Counted from the first letter of the stretch, positions 32,644 through 43,102 are shown. The stretch is DNA of 64,000 bases from Sesamum alatum (GCA_034509735.1 JACGWO010000005.1:28364479-28428478), one strand, 5' to 3'. Notes: generated from the letters alone by a model not told the origin. Numbers and translations are program-made.

Positions 32644-34695
32644 ATGGCGGAGCAAAACAATATTGATATCATTATATATTTTGGAGGTCAACGAATTGAT
32701 TTATATGATTGTGTAAGTTACGATCGACCTCCAATCAGATTTATGAAAATTTCTCGTAGCACTAAATTTGCTGAACTTGAATCACTTATGTATGAAGAAC
32801 TTGGGCTCCGTATGAATGATTTTCAGTTACAAATATATTTTAAATACACAACATATAGTGCTGATAGAAGACGGGAGATGGCATTGCCGATTAAGACGGA
32901 TCGAGATGTGCAATTTTTTTTCAATCCGTTAAATGGATATGTTACTGTAGAAAGTTTTGTTGAAGCAGAGAAAGTCTATCATAATATTGATAATATTGTA
33001 TTGGACGACCCTTTTGCTGGTGATTATGGAACATACATGTCAATTTTAACACAAGATGGGGCCAGTTTGCCAGCAGTAACTCAAGAGATGGGAAGATTTG
33101 GGATAAATGAAGATTTTGCAGGGCCTTCTACGTACAACCAACAAGATGATGAGTATGTTAATATAGAGCCTGAAGCCGATAGTTTTTTAAATTCAGATCC
33201 GGTGAACTCTGAACCAGATGAGGTTGAGGAAGATGCTGAAAATAATTTGAATCCTGATAATGACGATGAAGTAAGCATTCCAATTATGTTGGAAGTGCTT
33301 GGTAGTATTGCTAATGGGGTGACAAGCCAACAAATACACGGAATTGATTTGAACATGCCAGCCACATCAGAGCCTCCTTCTCTATATCCAGTGATCCCAT
33401 TTTTCAGTACAACACATCCAGAGGTACCTGTCGACTCGGTGGATATCCCTACTGGTAAATGGGGTAACTTGTACGATCCGAGCACTGGAGAGCTCGCATT
33501 AGGAATGGTGTTCAAGAGCAAAGACCACTTGAAAGCTAGTGTTCAAGATTTTTCTGTGCGTTGTGCGAGACGAGAATACCGTGTGCTCGAGAGTTCACCA
33601 AAATTATGGAAGGTCGTGTGCAAATATGATGCGGAGACTGGATGTGATTGGATGCTACGAGCTATCTACAAGTCCAATATGGGGTTATTCAAGATTACCA
33701 GGTACGTGGGACCGCATACCTGCTTGATGAATGAGATTTCTGTAGATCATCGTAACTTAGGTAAGAGTATGATTGCAACACATTTGCTTGGTATGGTTCG
33801 TCAAGACCCATCATATGACATCAAGTATGTCCAGCAAAATGTGAAAGATCGATTTGGATTCGAAATCTCTTATCATAAGGCTTGGCAGGCTTTGAAGGCG
33901 GCTAGGGAACAGGTATATGGAACTTGGGAAAGCTCTGTACAGAAATTGCCTCGATACATGGCTGCATTACAGAAATGGAACCCCGGGACAGTTGTAGAGT
34001 GGTTGCATTTGGACACTGACAGGCCTGGGCTGAAAATGTTGAACTATGTGTTTTGGGCTTTCAGACCGTGTATAGAAGGATTTCGTTATTGTCGTAACGT
34101 TATAAGTGTAGACGGAACTCATCTGTACACGAGGTACAAACACAAGCTATTAGTGGCAGTCACAATGGATGGAAATCAACAAGTCCTCCCATTAGCCTTC
34201 GCACTGGTTGATGAAGAATCCCTAGCATCCTGGCGATGGTTCCTTGAAATGCTTTCCAAGCATCTACTACGCAGTGACGACCGAATTTGTCTAATTTCTG
34301 ATCGGCATACCAGACTGATTAAAGGAGTAGATGCAGTGCCAGCCTTTAAGTTTCCCCGTGGAGTTCATCGATTTTGTTTGCGGCATGTGTGCTCAAACTT
34401 TAATAACAAGTTCAACAATGTTCAACTTAAGGATCTCTGCTGGAAGGCGGGTTCTGAGCAGAATGTGCGCAAGTTTGAGCGAGTAATGGAACAAATTAAA
34501 GAATTGAATGAAGGAGCTTATAATTGGCTTGGAAGGATTGACAAAACTCAGTGGACGCTAGCGCATGATGGTGGATGGCGCACAGGCATTCTAACAACGA
34601 ATATGTCGGAGTGTATAAATGGAGTGTTGAAAGGTGCCAGACGACTACCAATAATGGCAATTGTGCAAATAACATTGCGATGTCTTGAAGAGTGA
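32644..34695 (+). CDS. MULE transposase (MuDR/MURA type), C-terminally truncated
   Basis: The frame encodes 683 aa from the ATG at 32644. Residues ~1-110 match the ubiquitin-like/PB1-like N-terminal region of plant MuDR transposases (NIDIIIYFGGQRIDLYD...). An acidic linker follows. Residues ~280-360 form the MuDR DNA-binding domain (LALGMVFKSKDHLKASV, CARREYRVLESSPKLWKVVC, GCDWMLRA, GPHTC). The catalytic DDE domain follows: SVDGTHL (Asp490), LISDRHTRL (Asp553) and Glu620 or Glu623 (ELNEGAYNWL), with the HRFCLRHVCSNF C/H motif between. The frame ends abruptly after TNMSECINGVLKGARRLP...; the usual C-terminal part with the SWIM zinc finger is missing. There are no internal stops, so the deletion is recent relative to coding decay. 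Confidence 0.92.
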   Translation: MAEQNNIDIIIYFGGQRIDLYDCVSYDRPPIRFMKISRSTKFAELESLMYEELGLRMNDFQLQIYFKYTTYSADRRREMALPIKTDRDVQFFFNPLNGYVTVESFVEAEKVYHNIDNIVLDDPFAGDYGTYMSILTQDGASLPAVTQEMGRFGINEDFAGPSTYNQQDDEYVNIEPEADSFLNSDPVNSEPDEVEEDAENNLNPDNDDEVSIPIMLEVLGSIANGVTSQQIHGIDLNMPATSEPPSLYPVIPFFSTTHPEVPVDSVDIPTGKWGNLYDPSTGELALGMVFKSKDHLKASVQDFSVRCARREYRVLESSPKLWKVVCKYDAETGCDWMLRAIYKSNMGLFKITRYVGPHTCLMNEISVDHRNLGKSMIATHLLGMVRQDPSYDIKYVQQNVKDRFGFEISYHKAWQALKAAREQVYGTWESSVQKLPRYMAALQKWNPGTVVEWLHLDTDRPGLKMLNYVFWAFRPCIEGFRYCRNVISVDGTHLYTRYKHKLLVAVTMDGNQQVLPLAFALVDEESLASWRWFLEMLSKHLLRSDDRICLISDRHTRLIKGVDAVPAFKFPRGVHRFCLRHVCSNFNNKFNNVQLKDLCWKAGSEQNVRKFERVMEQIKELNEGAYNWLGRIDKTQWTLAHDGGWRTGILTTNMSECINGVLKGARRLPIMAIVQITLRCLEE

Positions 34696-34996
34696 CAGTC
34701 GCCTCACCAATCGTGAAATGAAAAGTATGAGTCTCGGGTCGCCATCTCTCGACTAACGCAGTAATAAGGTGTGCGTCAATCTCAACGTGACCACACTGAA
34801 AAACTCCTAAAAAACCCATATTTTCTAATACCTGTAGAACACGTACGTGGCGTGGCACTAGTTTGAGATTTCGAAAAAAAGAACTATCACCACGTCGAAC
34901 ATGTAATGTTGTGTCGGGGGCTCCGAGCACATCTTCAGAACGATGATTTGCTTGTCCATACAACACACTAGAATTACGTGGGCCAAAATTAGCCAT
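34684..34996 (-). CDS. Plant mobile domain (PMD, MAIN-like) protein, 5' fragment
   Basis: The frame starts at the ATG at 34994-34996. Its first ~104 residues follow the start of transposon-type PMD proteins: FGPRNSSVLYGQANHRSE, then HVRVLQVLENMGF, HVEIDAHLITALVERWRPETHTFHF and GEATVTLQDIAM. After about 34684 the frame (to 34496) runs antisense through the transposase and is not PMD. The domain is therefore cut near its first quarter. PMD proteins (MAIN, MAIL1) act in silencing and genome stability in plants, and PMD genes are known to be carried by transposons. This copy is a fragment, probably transcribed from the right TIR if at all. Confidence 0.8.
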
Positions 34997-35449
34997 AATT
35001 CTACAAGAATTTTTTTTTTTTAAATATTTGATAAAATATTCGGATTGTGGTCCTCACCCTTAGAGGTTCACCCCTTATTTATAAGGGGTGAACCTCTCAC
35101 CCCTCCTTATGCATGGAGTTCACGGGTGAACTCTATGTTCACCCGTGAACCCCAAAAAAACATATGGATGGGACGCATGCATGCGTCCCAGCATGCGTCC
35201 CATCCACGATAAAGGGGCAGACATTGTCTGCCCCTTTATCTTTGCTGAGAACCGCTGACTTTCTCAGCGGTTCTCAGTTGTGTCAGAACCGCTGACAGTG
35301 TCAGCGGTTCTGACACAGCTTTTAAATTTTTTTTTTTTAATTTAAAACCGCTGAATTTCTCAGCGATTTTGCATAATTTTATAAAAATTTTAAAATGACG
35401 GTATTTTTGTAAATTATTATTTATTTTACAATATTTAAATAATTTTCTC

Positions 35450-35458
35450 TTAGTTCAG
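35450..35458. repeat. Right 9-bp target duplication of the MULE
   Basis: TTAGTTCAG, identical to 31990-31998. Confidence 0.9.
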
Positions 35459-35500
35459 TGGATAAGATGGGCTTATTTAATATTTCAATATCAAAATAAA

Positions 35501-35536
<36 letters not shown>

Positions 35537-36545
35537 TAAAATAAATACATTAATAAAATTGGTGCAAATTGAACTCATTGAATTTTATTTTTTTTAATTT
35601 TTAATTAAAAGTCGAACTCCTTGAGTTTGACTTCTAGTTTTATTTTTTAATTCTAATAATAATTTAATGTACACATTTACATTAATTATTTAATATGTAT
35701 ATGTAATTAAAACAATACAATGTTAATTTTAAGTAATAGTTTAATAATTACACCGAAAAATTTATATTTACACCCAAAAAATTATATTTACACCAAAAGA
35801 AAATTAAAAATTAATTTATTAAAGAAAATACAATCAACTATTACAAATATTGTTATCTTTTACGATTCCTCACTGATGCATCAGCTTGTATTGAATGTCT
35901 CTCTCTTTGTTGAGATTGTTGTCTTTCCCGCATTTGTAGTCAAGCCATCTATGAATACGTGATGTTTGGCTTATACCAGGACGAATGATGCCACTAAGAA
36001 TAACGTCATGGACCAACTCAAATTCTAGAATATCCCAATAATCTTCCGCTATCAAAGAATGAAAAGACTTAGAATATATCTTTCTGTAAGCCATAAAATC
36101 GTAATGATCCTTAACTACTGAAATATTCAAGGAAATCAAAGTCCATTTGCTTTATAAAAAGAAGATATTAATGAACTTCTATGAAATGGTTTCATAGACT
36201 TAGCCAACTATCTTTATTATGAAATATAATTGAGAAATAAGAACGCGTGTTATCAAAGGATTTTATATGATTTTTAACCACATACCTAATATAGTTATAT
36301 TTTTCTTCTAATTAAGGTTATAGTTGAAATGTGATTAGAGTTATAGTAAGTATTAATCAACTCATCAGTTATTCTTTAAAACATAATAAAATTTCCCTAT
36401 ATATATTTTACAAGTTCAACAGCATTAAAATGCATTTTTTTTAAAATTAAGATAGGATAATTCTTTTTTCGTTATTATATTATGGTAAATATATTTTCAT
36501 AAGATATAGTTGAAATAAAACTTGTTTATGTCATGAGGCCACCTT
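35459..36545. other. AT-rich stretch with an orphan reading frame
   Basis: The stretch holds (TAA)n at 35505-35532 and no recognised gene. A minus-strand frame at 35870-36139 (89 aa) contains HSLIAEDYWDILEFELVHDVILSGI and a basic end. It is uninterrupted in an AT-rich setting, but I recognise no family, so it may be a remnant of an unknown gene or element or chance. Positions ~36255-36545 form the 5' flank of the tRNA gene and share sequence with the flank of the second tRNA copy. Confidence 0.4.
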
Positions 36546-36617
36546 GGGCATTTGGTCTAGTGGTATGATTCTCGCTTTGGGTGCGAGAGGTCCCGAGTTC
36601 GATTCTCGGAATGCCCC
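36546..36617 (+). tRNA. tRNA-Pro(TGG): tRNA-Pro (anticodon TGG)
   Basis: The sequence is 72 nt and folds into a full cloverleaf. Acceptor arms are GGGCATT/AATGCCC with discriminator C. The D-arm contains the A box TGGTCTAGTGGT. The anticodon stem is CTCGC/GCGAG with loop TTTGGGT, so the anticodon is TGG. The T-arm is CCGAG-TTCGATT-CTCGG, containing the B box GTTCGATTC. There is no intron. CCTTTTT follows at 36624 as pol III terminator. It is identical in sequence to the copy at 43170-43241. Confidence 0.97.
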
Positions 36618-36667
36618 ATTAAACCTTTTTACCTTTTTCCTTTGTTTTAAAATAGGGTAAATTACAA

Positions 36668-37756
36668 GGGTTATTTTCATTTTGGTCCCTGTATTTTTAA
36701 TTTATTTTTAAAATGGTTCAATTCTTTTTGTTATTTTTTAATTTCATCCTTCTAGTGGAATTTTGATCAATTTTTTGGTAAAAAAATGGTCTTTGTCAAA
36801 AATGCCCCCAAAAGTTTTGGTAAACTCAATTTCAATTTAGTCCCTTATGATGGTTAGAAAATTATGACCATTGGAATTTGACCATTTAAAGGCCATTATT
36901 GACAGTTGAAATTTGGTCTTTTGCTAAACATACTCCCTTATAATATATTGTACAATTAAAAATGAAATGTACAGATTAAATTTGACAAAAACAAGAAAAA
37001 TGCAACAAGAAGTTTGCAAGTATTAAATAGCAATCAACCCAATTTTTTTTTTAACTATTTCACATAAAAACCAGTCATCAACCACGTATCATTTATAACC
37101 AATTATTGTTTATATATTGATTATGGCTTCTTCAAATTCAACTAACAACAACATCAATGGAGCAATGCAAAAAGTATATAAAATGTCGTAATATATACTA
37201 TGCCAATATATTTAGATATGCCGATCAGTCCCAAAAATATCTATACTTTTATATAATTGAAAAACACTCTTTTGGTGTCTTTTTTTTTTTGGTATGTCAT
37301 TTTTTTTATTTTTTTATTTATTTTGTTAATCTCTATTTTACTCTCACTCTCTTTACTCAACTTCCCATTCTATATTTTATCAATTTTCACATTCTTTTTT
37401 TTCTCTTATTTTTTCAATAACTCTTCATAACTTTTATATATTCTTCTAGCAATATTTATTTATCTAATTAATATATATTTTTTAAAATAATAATTAATTA
37501 GTTTTTTAAGTTTAAAAATAATCATACACACATTTGAGTGTGTATATATTAGTATAAGATACTACCATAATATTCACAACCCAACAAGATTTTCTTTTCT
37601 TTTTTTATAAATATAAAGAAAAGTACAAGAACAACCTTCAATTGGAGGAAAAATTGACCAAAATTCCACTAAATGGACGAAATTGAAAAATAACAAAAAA
37701 AGTTGGATGGATTTGAAAAATGATTAAAAATACAAGGACTAAATTGAAAATAACCC
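36668..37756. mobile_element. 1.1-kb Mutator-like element nested in a family A MITE
   Basis: The ends are GGGTTATTTTCATTTTGGTC and, reversed from the right, GGGTTATTTTCAATTTAGTC, with arms of ~120 bp. The flanks are TAAATTACAA (36658-36667) and TAAATTGCAA (37757-37766), a 9-10 bp target duplication with one change. The outer sequence (GGGTAAATTACAA at 36655 and AAATTGCAATGAGTTTCT... at 37758) is the left arm of a family A MITE, so this element jumped into it. The middle has no conserved frame. Confidence 0.75.
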
Positions 37757-37875
37757 TAAATTGCAATGAGTTTCTCTAGAATTTGGCATAATTATAAGTA
37801 CCCCTTGTTGTTTGGAAAATTACCAACATTCTTTGATTTTAATGCCGTCTAATATTGATCAATTATTTATCTCTA
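37757..37875. mobile_element. Left-arm remainder of the family A MITE
   Basis: ATTTGGCATAATTATAAGTACCCC, TGTTGTTTGGAAAATTACC and GCCGTCTAA follow family A left-arm order after the nested insertion. The rest of the element is lost. Confidence 0.6.
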
Positions 37876-38410
37876 TGCGCAGTTTTTTATTCGATTAGGT
37901 GAAAAGTATAATAAAATTTTGAATTATGCATTTATATGGAGTATGTTTCAATTGTTAACATAATTTTATTTCTTGATTTTATTATGTTTGGATTTGATGT
38001 TTCCAAACCTAGGTTATAGGTGAGGGAAATGATAATGTGTTTGAATTTGATTTTAAAATAGTAAATATATAGGTATTGTAGAAGAATGATTATTACAAAT
38101 TTTTATTTAAAAATGAAATTCTTGTAAAACGTACATATGACAATACATTATAAAGACAATATATAATTCATTTTAAGAAGTCTCTATAAAACATTCAAAA
38201 AAAAAAAATAATTAAGCTTATTATTATTATTATGTTCACAAGAGTTCAAAATTTTCATTATTCGCATAAAATAATTACATCATATTCAACATACAAAAAT
38301 ACAAACAAGTTATTTTCCATCTAAAATAAGGATGTGATAGTTTTACAAACTCAAGGGACTAAAATGAGAAACGACTTAAATTGATTATTTTACCCTCAAA
38401 AAGTTAAAAT
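37876..38410. other. AT-rich intergenic DNA
   Basis: No gene or clear repeat seen apart from a short (TTA)n near 38219. Confidence 0.5.
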
Positions 38411-39005
38411 TAGGGGTGGCAACGGGACGAATTTGGGTGGACCCGGGACTTGTCCCGCTCTGCCCGGCCCAAAACCTGTTGGGGAGGGTCTAACCCGGTA
38501 GACCTGGTTATTTTATTTTTTCCCATTCATTGTATAATTTTTTTTTAAAAAAAAAATTAATATATCAATTACAAATAAAATTGTTCATGATTTAACTCAA
38601 ATTCAAGTCAAAAAATATTTTTAAGTACAAATAAAATTGTTCATAATAAAACAACACAAATAGTTCATATTGATTATACATTAGTAACTACTTCTTCGTC
38701 TTCCTCATCGTTATGTATTACTGAATAATTTTTTAATTCATCAATGGTTGAACAAGTACCTAATAATAAATAAATTAAATGATATAATAGTTTATTAATT
38801 GTTTATTCAATCATGATAAAGTATATATATATATATATAAATGGGACGGATTCGGGGCGGAACCTTAAGGACCTGGGACCAGCCCGGGTCCTAATTATTA
38901 GAACTCGCTACCCGTCCCATCTTCAATTTTCTGGACTCGGATCTACCCCATTCGGAGCGGGACCGGGATGGATTTTATCGGGTTCGGGTTGAATTGCCAT
39001 CCCTA
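38411..39005. mobile_element. hAT-type MITE, copy 1
   Basis: This 595-bp element starts TAGGGGTGGCAACGGG and ends TTGCCATCCCTA. The 8-mers GTTAAAAT (38403-38410) and GTCAAAAT (39006-39013) agree at 7 of 8, the length typical of hAT insertions. Subterminal regions are rich in CGGG/CCCG. It closely resembles the copy at 48799. Confidence 0.8.
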
Positions 39006-39112
39006 GTCAAAATCCGACCACATTTTCACCAGAAAAATATCAGAGGGACCAAAATTAAACAAAACTAAAATTTGGGGCCGCTAAAGTCAATAAATTAATT
39101 TAATGGTCTAAG

Positions 39113-40200
39113 GCCATGTTTACTAATATATATTGGATTAATACATACAACAAGAAGTCCCCTACTAAATGTTGTATTGCTCTGACCAAGACATTCGAAC
39201 TACTCGTTTACAAAGGTATACTAATTTCGTTCACTATGGGTGAAAAACTTAATAATTGCTTTACTACTTTGGATTGTGTACCGGATTAAAAGTGAAATTA
39301 CTAAAATGCCCGCACCTTTACTATAGCTTGAAAAGTATAACATATCATCAACTGAAAGTGAAACTTCACTAGAAAGATGAAGTAAGTAAAAAAGGCAAAA
39401 ACATGCTCTTCGTGAGCATCTGAACTGAAAGAATAGATCTTGAGTTGAAAGAATATGGGCTAGATCTAAATGGAGAAGAAAAGGGGTCTTTGAATATATT
39501 GTATGAAGTTAAAAATTCAAAACCAACATCAATAAAAGGAGTATAAGTTGTGTGTAAAGGGGAAACTTGAGTGATATTTACAACACAGAAGATGCAGCCT
39601 CCATTTTAAGCAAATGTTGAAGACATATAAATGGCCTACCTGTGTGTTTTCTGAACAACTCAAAATGCTATTTCTTTTTCAGTTTCGTCATGTCCCAAAC
39701 TCTACAAAGTAGCTCCAATTCAATACCTTAAAACCCAACAAAAGCAGTCAGAATTAGTATGATTGAAGAAAATTTTATGGAAATGGGCGAGTATAGTTCG
39801 ATGAAACTCAAGAGAACGGGAGGGTTCAAAGGGGCCTCACCTTTGAGCTTCAGAGGAGACAACAATCGAAGTCAGAAATGTAATTATTTGCATCTTTATT
39901 TCCATCTACCTTCTGACGTCTCCATAATTAATGATTCAGTGTAAAATTAGTCAACATTATAGGCAATATAGTCATAAAATTAGGTGGGTTCAGGGACAAA
40001 AGAGGTAGAAAAACTTAGTAGAAAAGTTGGTGGTGTCCACATATTATTAATACCACATGCCAATCAAGATTGTTGTAGGTGTTTCAATAGATGCTAGTAC
40101 CGGGCCATACAACTTAGTACCAACCCACCCTTTTTCCTAGTAATGCCAAACTGAGGCCTACTAGCTTGGATATCCATGTTACTAGGCCTCAGTAAACATG
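39113..40200. mobile_element. PIF/Harbinger-like inverted-repeat element (tentative)
   Basis: The left end GGCCATGTTTACT and the right end AGTAAACATG form an inverted pair, similar to many plant PIF/Harbinger elements. A second inner pair (AGGCCT...) is visible. No 3-bp duplication was cleanly readable and no transposase is present. The interior has no recognised gene. Confidence 0.45.
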
Positions 40201-40527
40201 ATCTATAATAGTTCTAAATGTTAACTTAAAGAACGAAATATATTATTTACCTTAATTTTTTTTAAAAAATAGGCACACTCAATCTCGTACTATACTATAT
40301 TATCAAGGTTGAGGGGTGTAAACTATAGAGTAACTTTGGTGTGCGATATGCATATGGACTAAATTAACCATATAGGAAAAAAGAAATTATAAGTAACTTT
40401 GTTCCCTTCTCTCATGTTGTTATTTTTTATTTTTTATTTTTTCTTTGCTCTCCTTTATAATTGCACCTTTCACCTCCATGAGTTGCACAATGTCTTTAGT
40501 AAATATGTTGCATTGATTTTATTTTTT

Positions 40528-41263
40528 AGGGATATATCCCATTTATGACGTTTTGTGTAATTATACGTAGATTTTTTGTAGTTTGAAAATTACACCTAGT
40601 ACCTTTACTTTTATTTTCATCCAACATATAGATCCTTCAATTAATAAAATTGATATAATTTACTGACATCAGCAAAAAAATTGAATGAAAATCCATTTTT
40701 GTCCTTGGTTTACTTATTGTAGGTCAAATAAATATTTTTTTAAACCAAACTACCTTTATATATTTCACACACTTATGCATGTGGATTTTTACTTATAATT
40801 AAATTAAATTATAAGGGTAAATAGTGCAATATATTTAATAAATTTCTAGTTTTACCATTCAAGTATTATTATATTTAATGATTATTAATTAATTTATAAA
40901 TTAGATTGCTATGTAAAAGCTTGTTCGAGACAATGATCGATCGCATTTTTGTTGGATATTGGGCCGGGGTAGGCGAGTGGTAATGCAGAAGAGAAGAGGA
41001 TAATAACAATGGTGCCAAAATTAAGGTGTTTGTTCATTTATATACATATAGGGTAATTTTGTCTTTTGGTCTTTCAATTTTTCATTATTTTTTTAAAATT
41101 TCTTTTAGCCACTTATTATGGGTAGAAAGGTAAATTGAACACTTCTTTTTTTAGAGGATCTTGACATCTTTTATAATTAAGGGTACTAGATGTAATTTTT
41201 CAAATCACAGAAAATTAAGTTATAGTAACACCAAACCTCATGGAAGGAGAGAGTAATTATTCC
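40528..41263. mobile_element. Family C inverted-repeat element
   Basis: It shares internal blocks with 9066-9600 (CACTTATGCATGTGGATTTTTACTTATAATTAAATTAAATTATAAGG class). Ends are AGGGATATAT and GTAATTATTCC. It carries an extra insert near 40915-41035 (GGGCCGGGGTAGGCGAG) absent from the other copy. No clean target duplication. Confidence 0.5.
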
Positions 41264-41365
41264 TTTTATTTAACTACTACATTCATTTATTTAATTTCAA
41301 AAATAAAATAAAATCACAATACCACATATATAGCCAAAAAAGTATATTTATTATACCCGATCAGT

Positions 41366-42610
41366 GTTATATGATTATATAAGTATTTGCTGGAATTCGG
41401 GCCATATTTTGCACACATATCGCATTTAATGCGCCATGAGTACTTGTATAATAAACAAAAGGGTGAATTAAAATGACATTTTCTGAGATTTGGCATATTT
41501 ATGAATACCCCTTGCTGTTTCAAAAATTACTAATACTCCAATAAGGTTTGTTATCGTTTAACAAATAACTCATTTCCATCCGTTTTTATGGGTGAGTTGA
41601 CCAAAACAACCTTATACAAATTGAATTATTTTGTTTTTAAATTTTTAATTTTTTTGGGACAAAAATGCACAGGGAAAGGTTTCTTACGTTTTTTACACAG
41701 AGGAGCAATAATGTAATCTATCTAGGCTGATTTTTTTATATTTTTTTTTAAAAAGAAGGGCAAAATGGACCATTTCAGGCCCTTGGTTAAAAATTACAAA
41801 CTTCGGGGGGTATTTGTAATTTTTAAAACAACAATGAAGGGATATTTGTAATTATGTCAAACTTCAGGAGAGGTCATTGTAATTCACCCTAAAAAAATTA
41901 ATTAAGATAGAGAAGAGAAGAAAAATAATTAACCCAAAGTATATATATTTTTTAAAAAAAATAGTATTGTCAATATATAATATAGATAATATAAATTTTG
42001 AAGTAAGGTATATTAGTATTCTATTTGTATGATATTATTATAAAAAATAAAATTATATAATAATAATTTTTTAAATTCATCTAGCTAATATTGACATATA
42101 TATGTAGTATAATATTTTTGTGTATAAGCGATAAGCCTAGCTAGTTTTATTTTTTCTTTCTTTCCTTCCTTTTTTTTTTTATAATGTGATGTGTTAGTTT
42201 ATATATTTTACTCTTATTTATAATATATTTTAAAGCGTAAAAAATATTTATTATATACACACAGAAACAACATGCCACGACGGGTAGTGATTATATAAGT
42301 ATTAGCTAGAATTCGTGCTATATTTTTGCACACATATCACATTTAATGCGCCACGAATACTGGTATAATAAACAAAATTAATTAAGATAGAGAAGAGGAG
42401 AAAAATAATTAACCCCATAATATTTTTCTTTTTACAAAAAATTAGATTGTCAATATATAATATAGATAATATAAATTTTAGAGTAAGGTATATTAGTACA
42501 TATTCTATTGTATGATATTATTATAAATTATAAAATAATAATGTTCGTCTAGCTAATATTGACATATATATGTAGTATATTATTTTTGTGTAAAATTGAT
42601 GAGCCTAGCC
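41366..42610. repeat. Local duplication, one copy interrupted by a MITE
   Basis: 41369-42144 (minus the MITE at 41461-41889) and 42289-42610 are two diverged copies of the same ~340-bp sequence. Shared blocks include GATTATATAAGTATT, CATTTAATGCGCCA, TAATAAACAAAA, TTAATTAAGATAGAGAAGAG and CTAGCTAATATTGACATATA. A Helitron 3' fragment (about 42180-42273, ending CCACGACGGGTAGT) lies between them. Confidence 0.8.
41461..41889. mobile_element. Family A MITE with empty-site evidence
   Basis: This 429-bp element starts GGGTGAATTA and ends TAATTCACCC. The duplicated neighbour at 42366-42385 reads TAATAAACAAAATTAATTAAG without the element. The left flank TAAACAAAA is partly duplicated on the right as TAAAAAAA, so the target duplication is about 9 bp. 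Confidence 0.82.
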
Positions 42611-42810
42611 CGTTTTCTTTTATCCTAACCAACAATTCCAAGCACAACATACAAAAATTATAGCTCAAATCCAATTCTATTTTAGTCGCCTATTTTACCT
42701 TATAGTATATTTGCCTTGTAAATATGGTTGTAGTTGGAATTTGATTAGAGTTATATTAAATATAAACCAAATTGACATTTATTTTTAAAACATGTTTAAA
42801 TTTTACTATA

Positions 42811-43102
42811 CTAGCTGTCGTTGCACGTCGTTCCTGCGTACATATAATAAATATTTTTTTGTACTTTAAAATATATTATTATAAATATGAGCAAAATATA
42901 AATCAATACAATACATTAAAAGAAAACAAAGAAAGAAAGAAAAAATAAATTATTTTATCAATTAATGTAAATTATGAAAGTTGAATAAGTAATTTATATT
43001 ATAATTGGTTGAAGGAAAATTTAAACTTTATAAAAAATGGTGTAGCGGTGTCATTAACCGCGTTTGTGAGTGTGAAGGGTTCTTTTTATATATTAGTATA
43101 AA
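42811..43102 (-). mobile_element. Small non-autonomous Helitron, copy 2
   Basis: Read on the minus strand, it begins TTTATACTAATATATAAAAA (consensus TC changed to TT) after an A and ends in CTAG followed by T. It shares ~80% of its sequence with 54125-54420 by eye, including GGTGTAGCGGTG and GAAAGTTGAATAAGT. It interrupts the duplicated 5' flank of the tRNA-Pro gene. Confidence 0.72.

Larger units (their letters stand above)
31999..35449 (+). mobile_element. MULE (Mutator-like transposon) carrying transposase and PMD gene pieces
   Basis: This 3451-bp element has terminal inverted repeats of about 280 bp (31999-32280 and 35169-35449), starting GAGAAAATTATTTAAATATT. Perfect 9-bp target duplications TTAGTTCAG lie on both sides. 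The repeats are nearly identical, so the insertion is fairly young. Inside are a MuDR-type transposase frame (+) and a plant mobile domain frame (-) converging at ~34690, like mudrA/mudrB in maize MuDR but with a different second gene. Both genes stop at their junction, so this copy is an internal-deletion derivative and should not move without help. A TATA-like TATAAATA at 32382 precedes the transposase. Confidence 0.93.

Noticed and set aside
33081..33521. 146-aa minus-strand frame within the MULE
   Set aside because: Antisense of the acidic linker of the transposase.
34496..34683. C-terminal part of the PMD frame
   Set aside because: This part is the reverse complement of the transposase coding sequence, not PMD.
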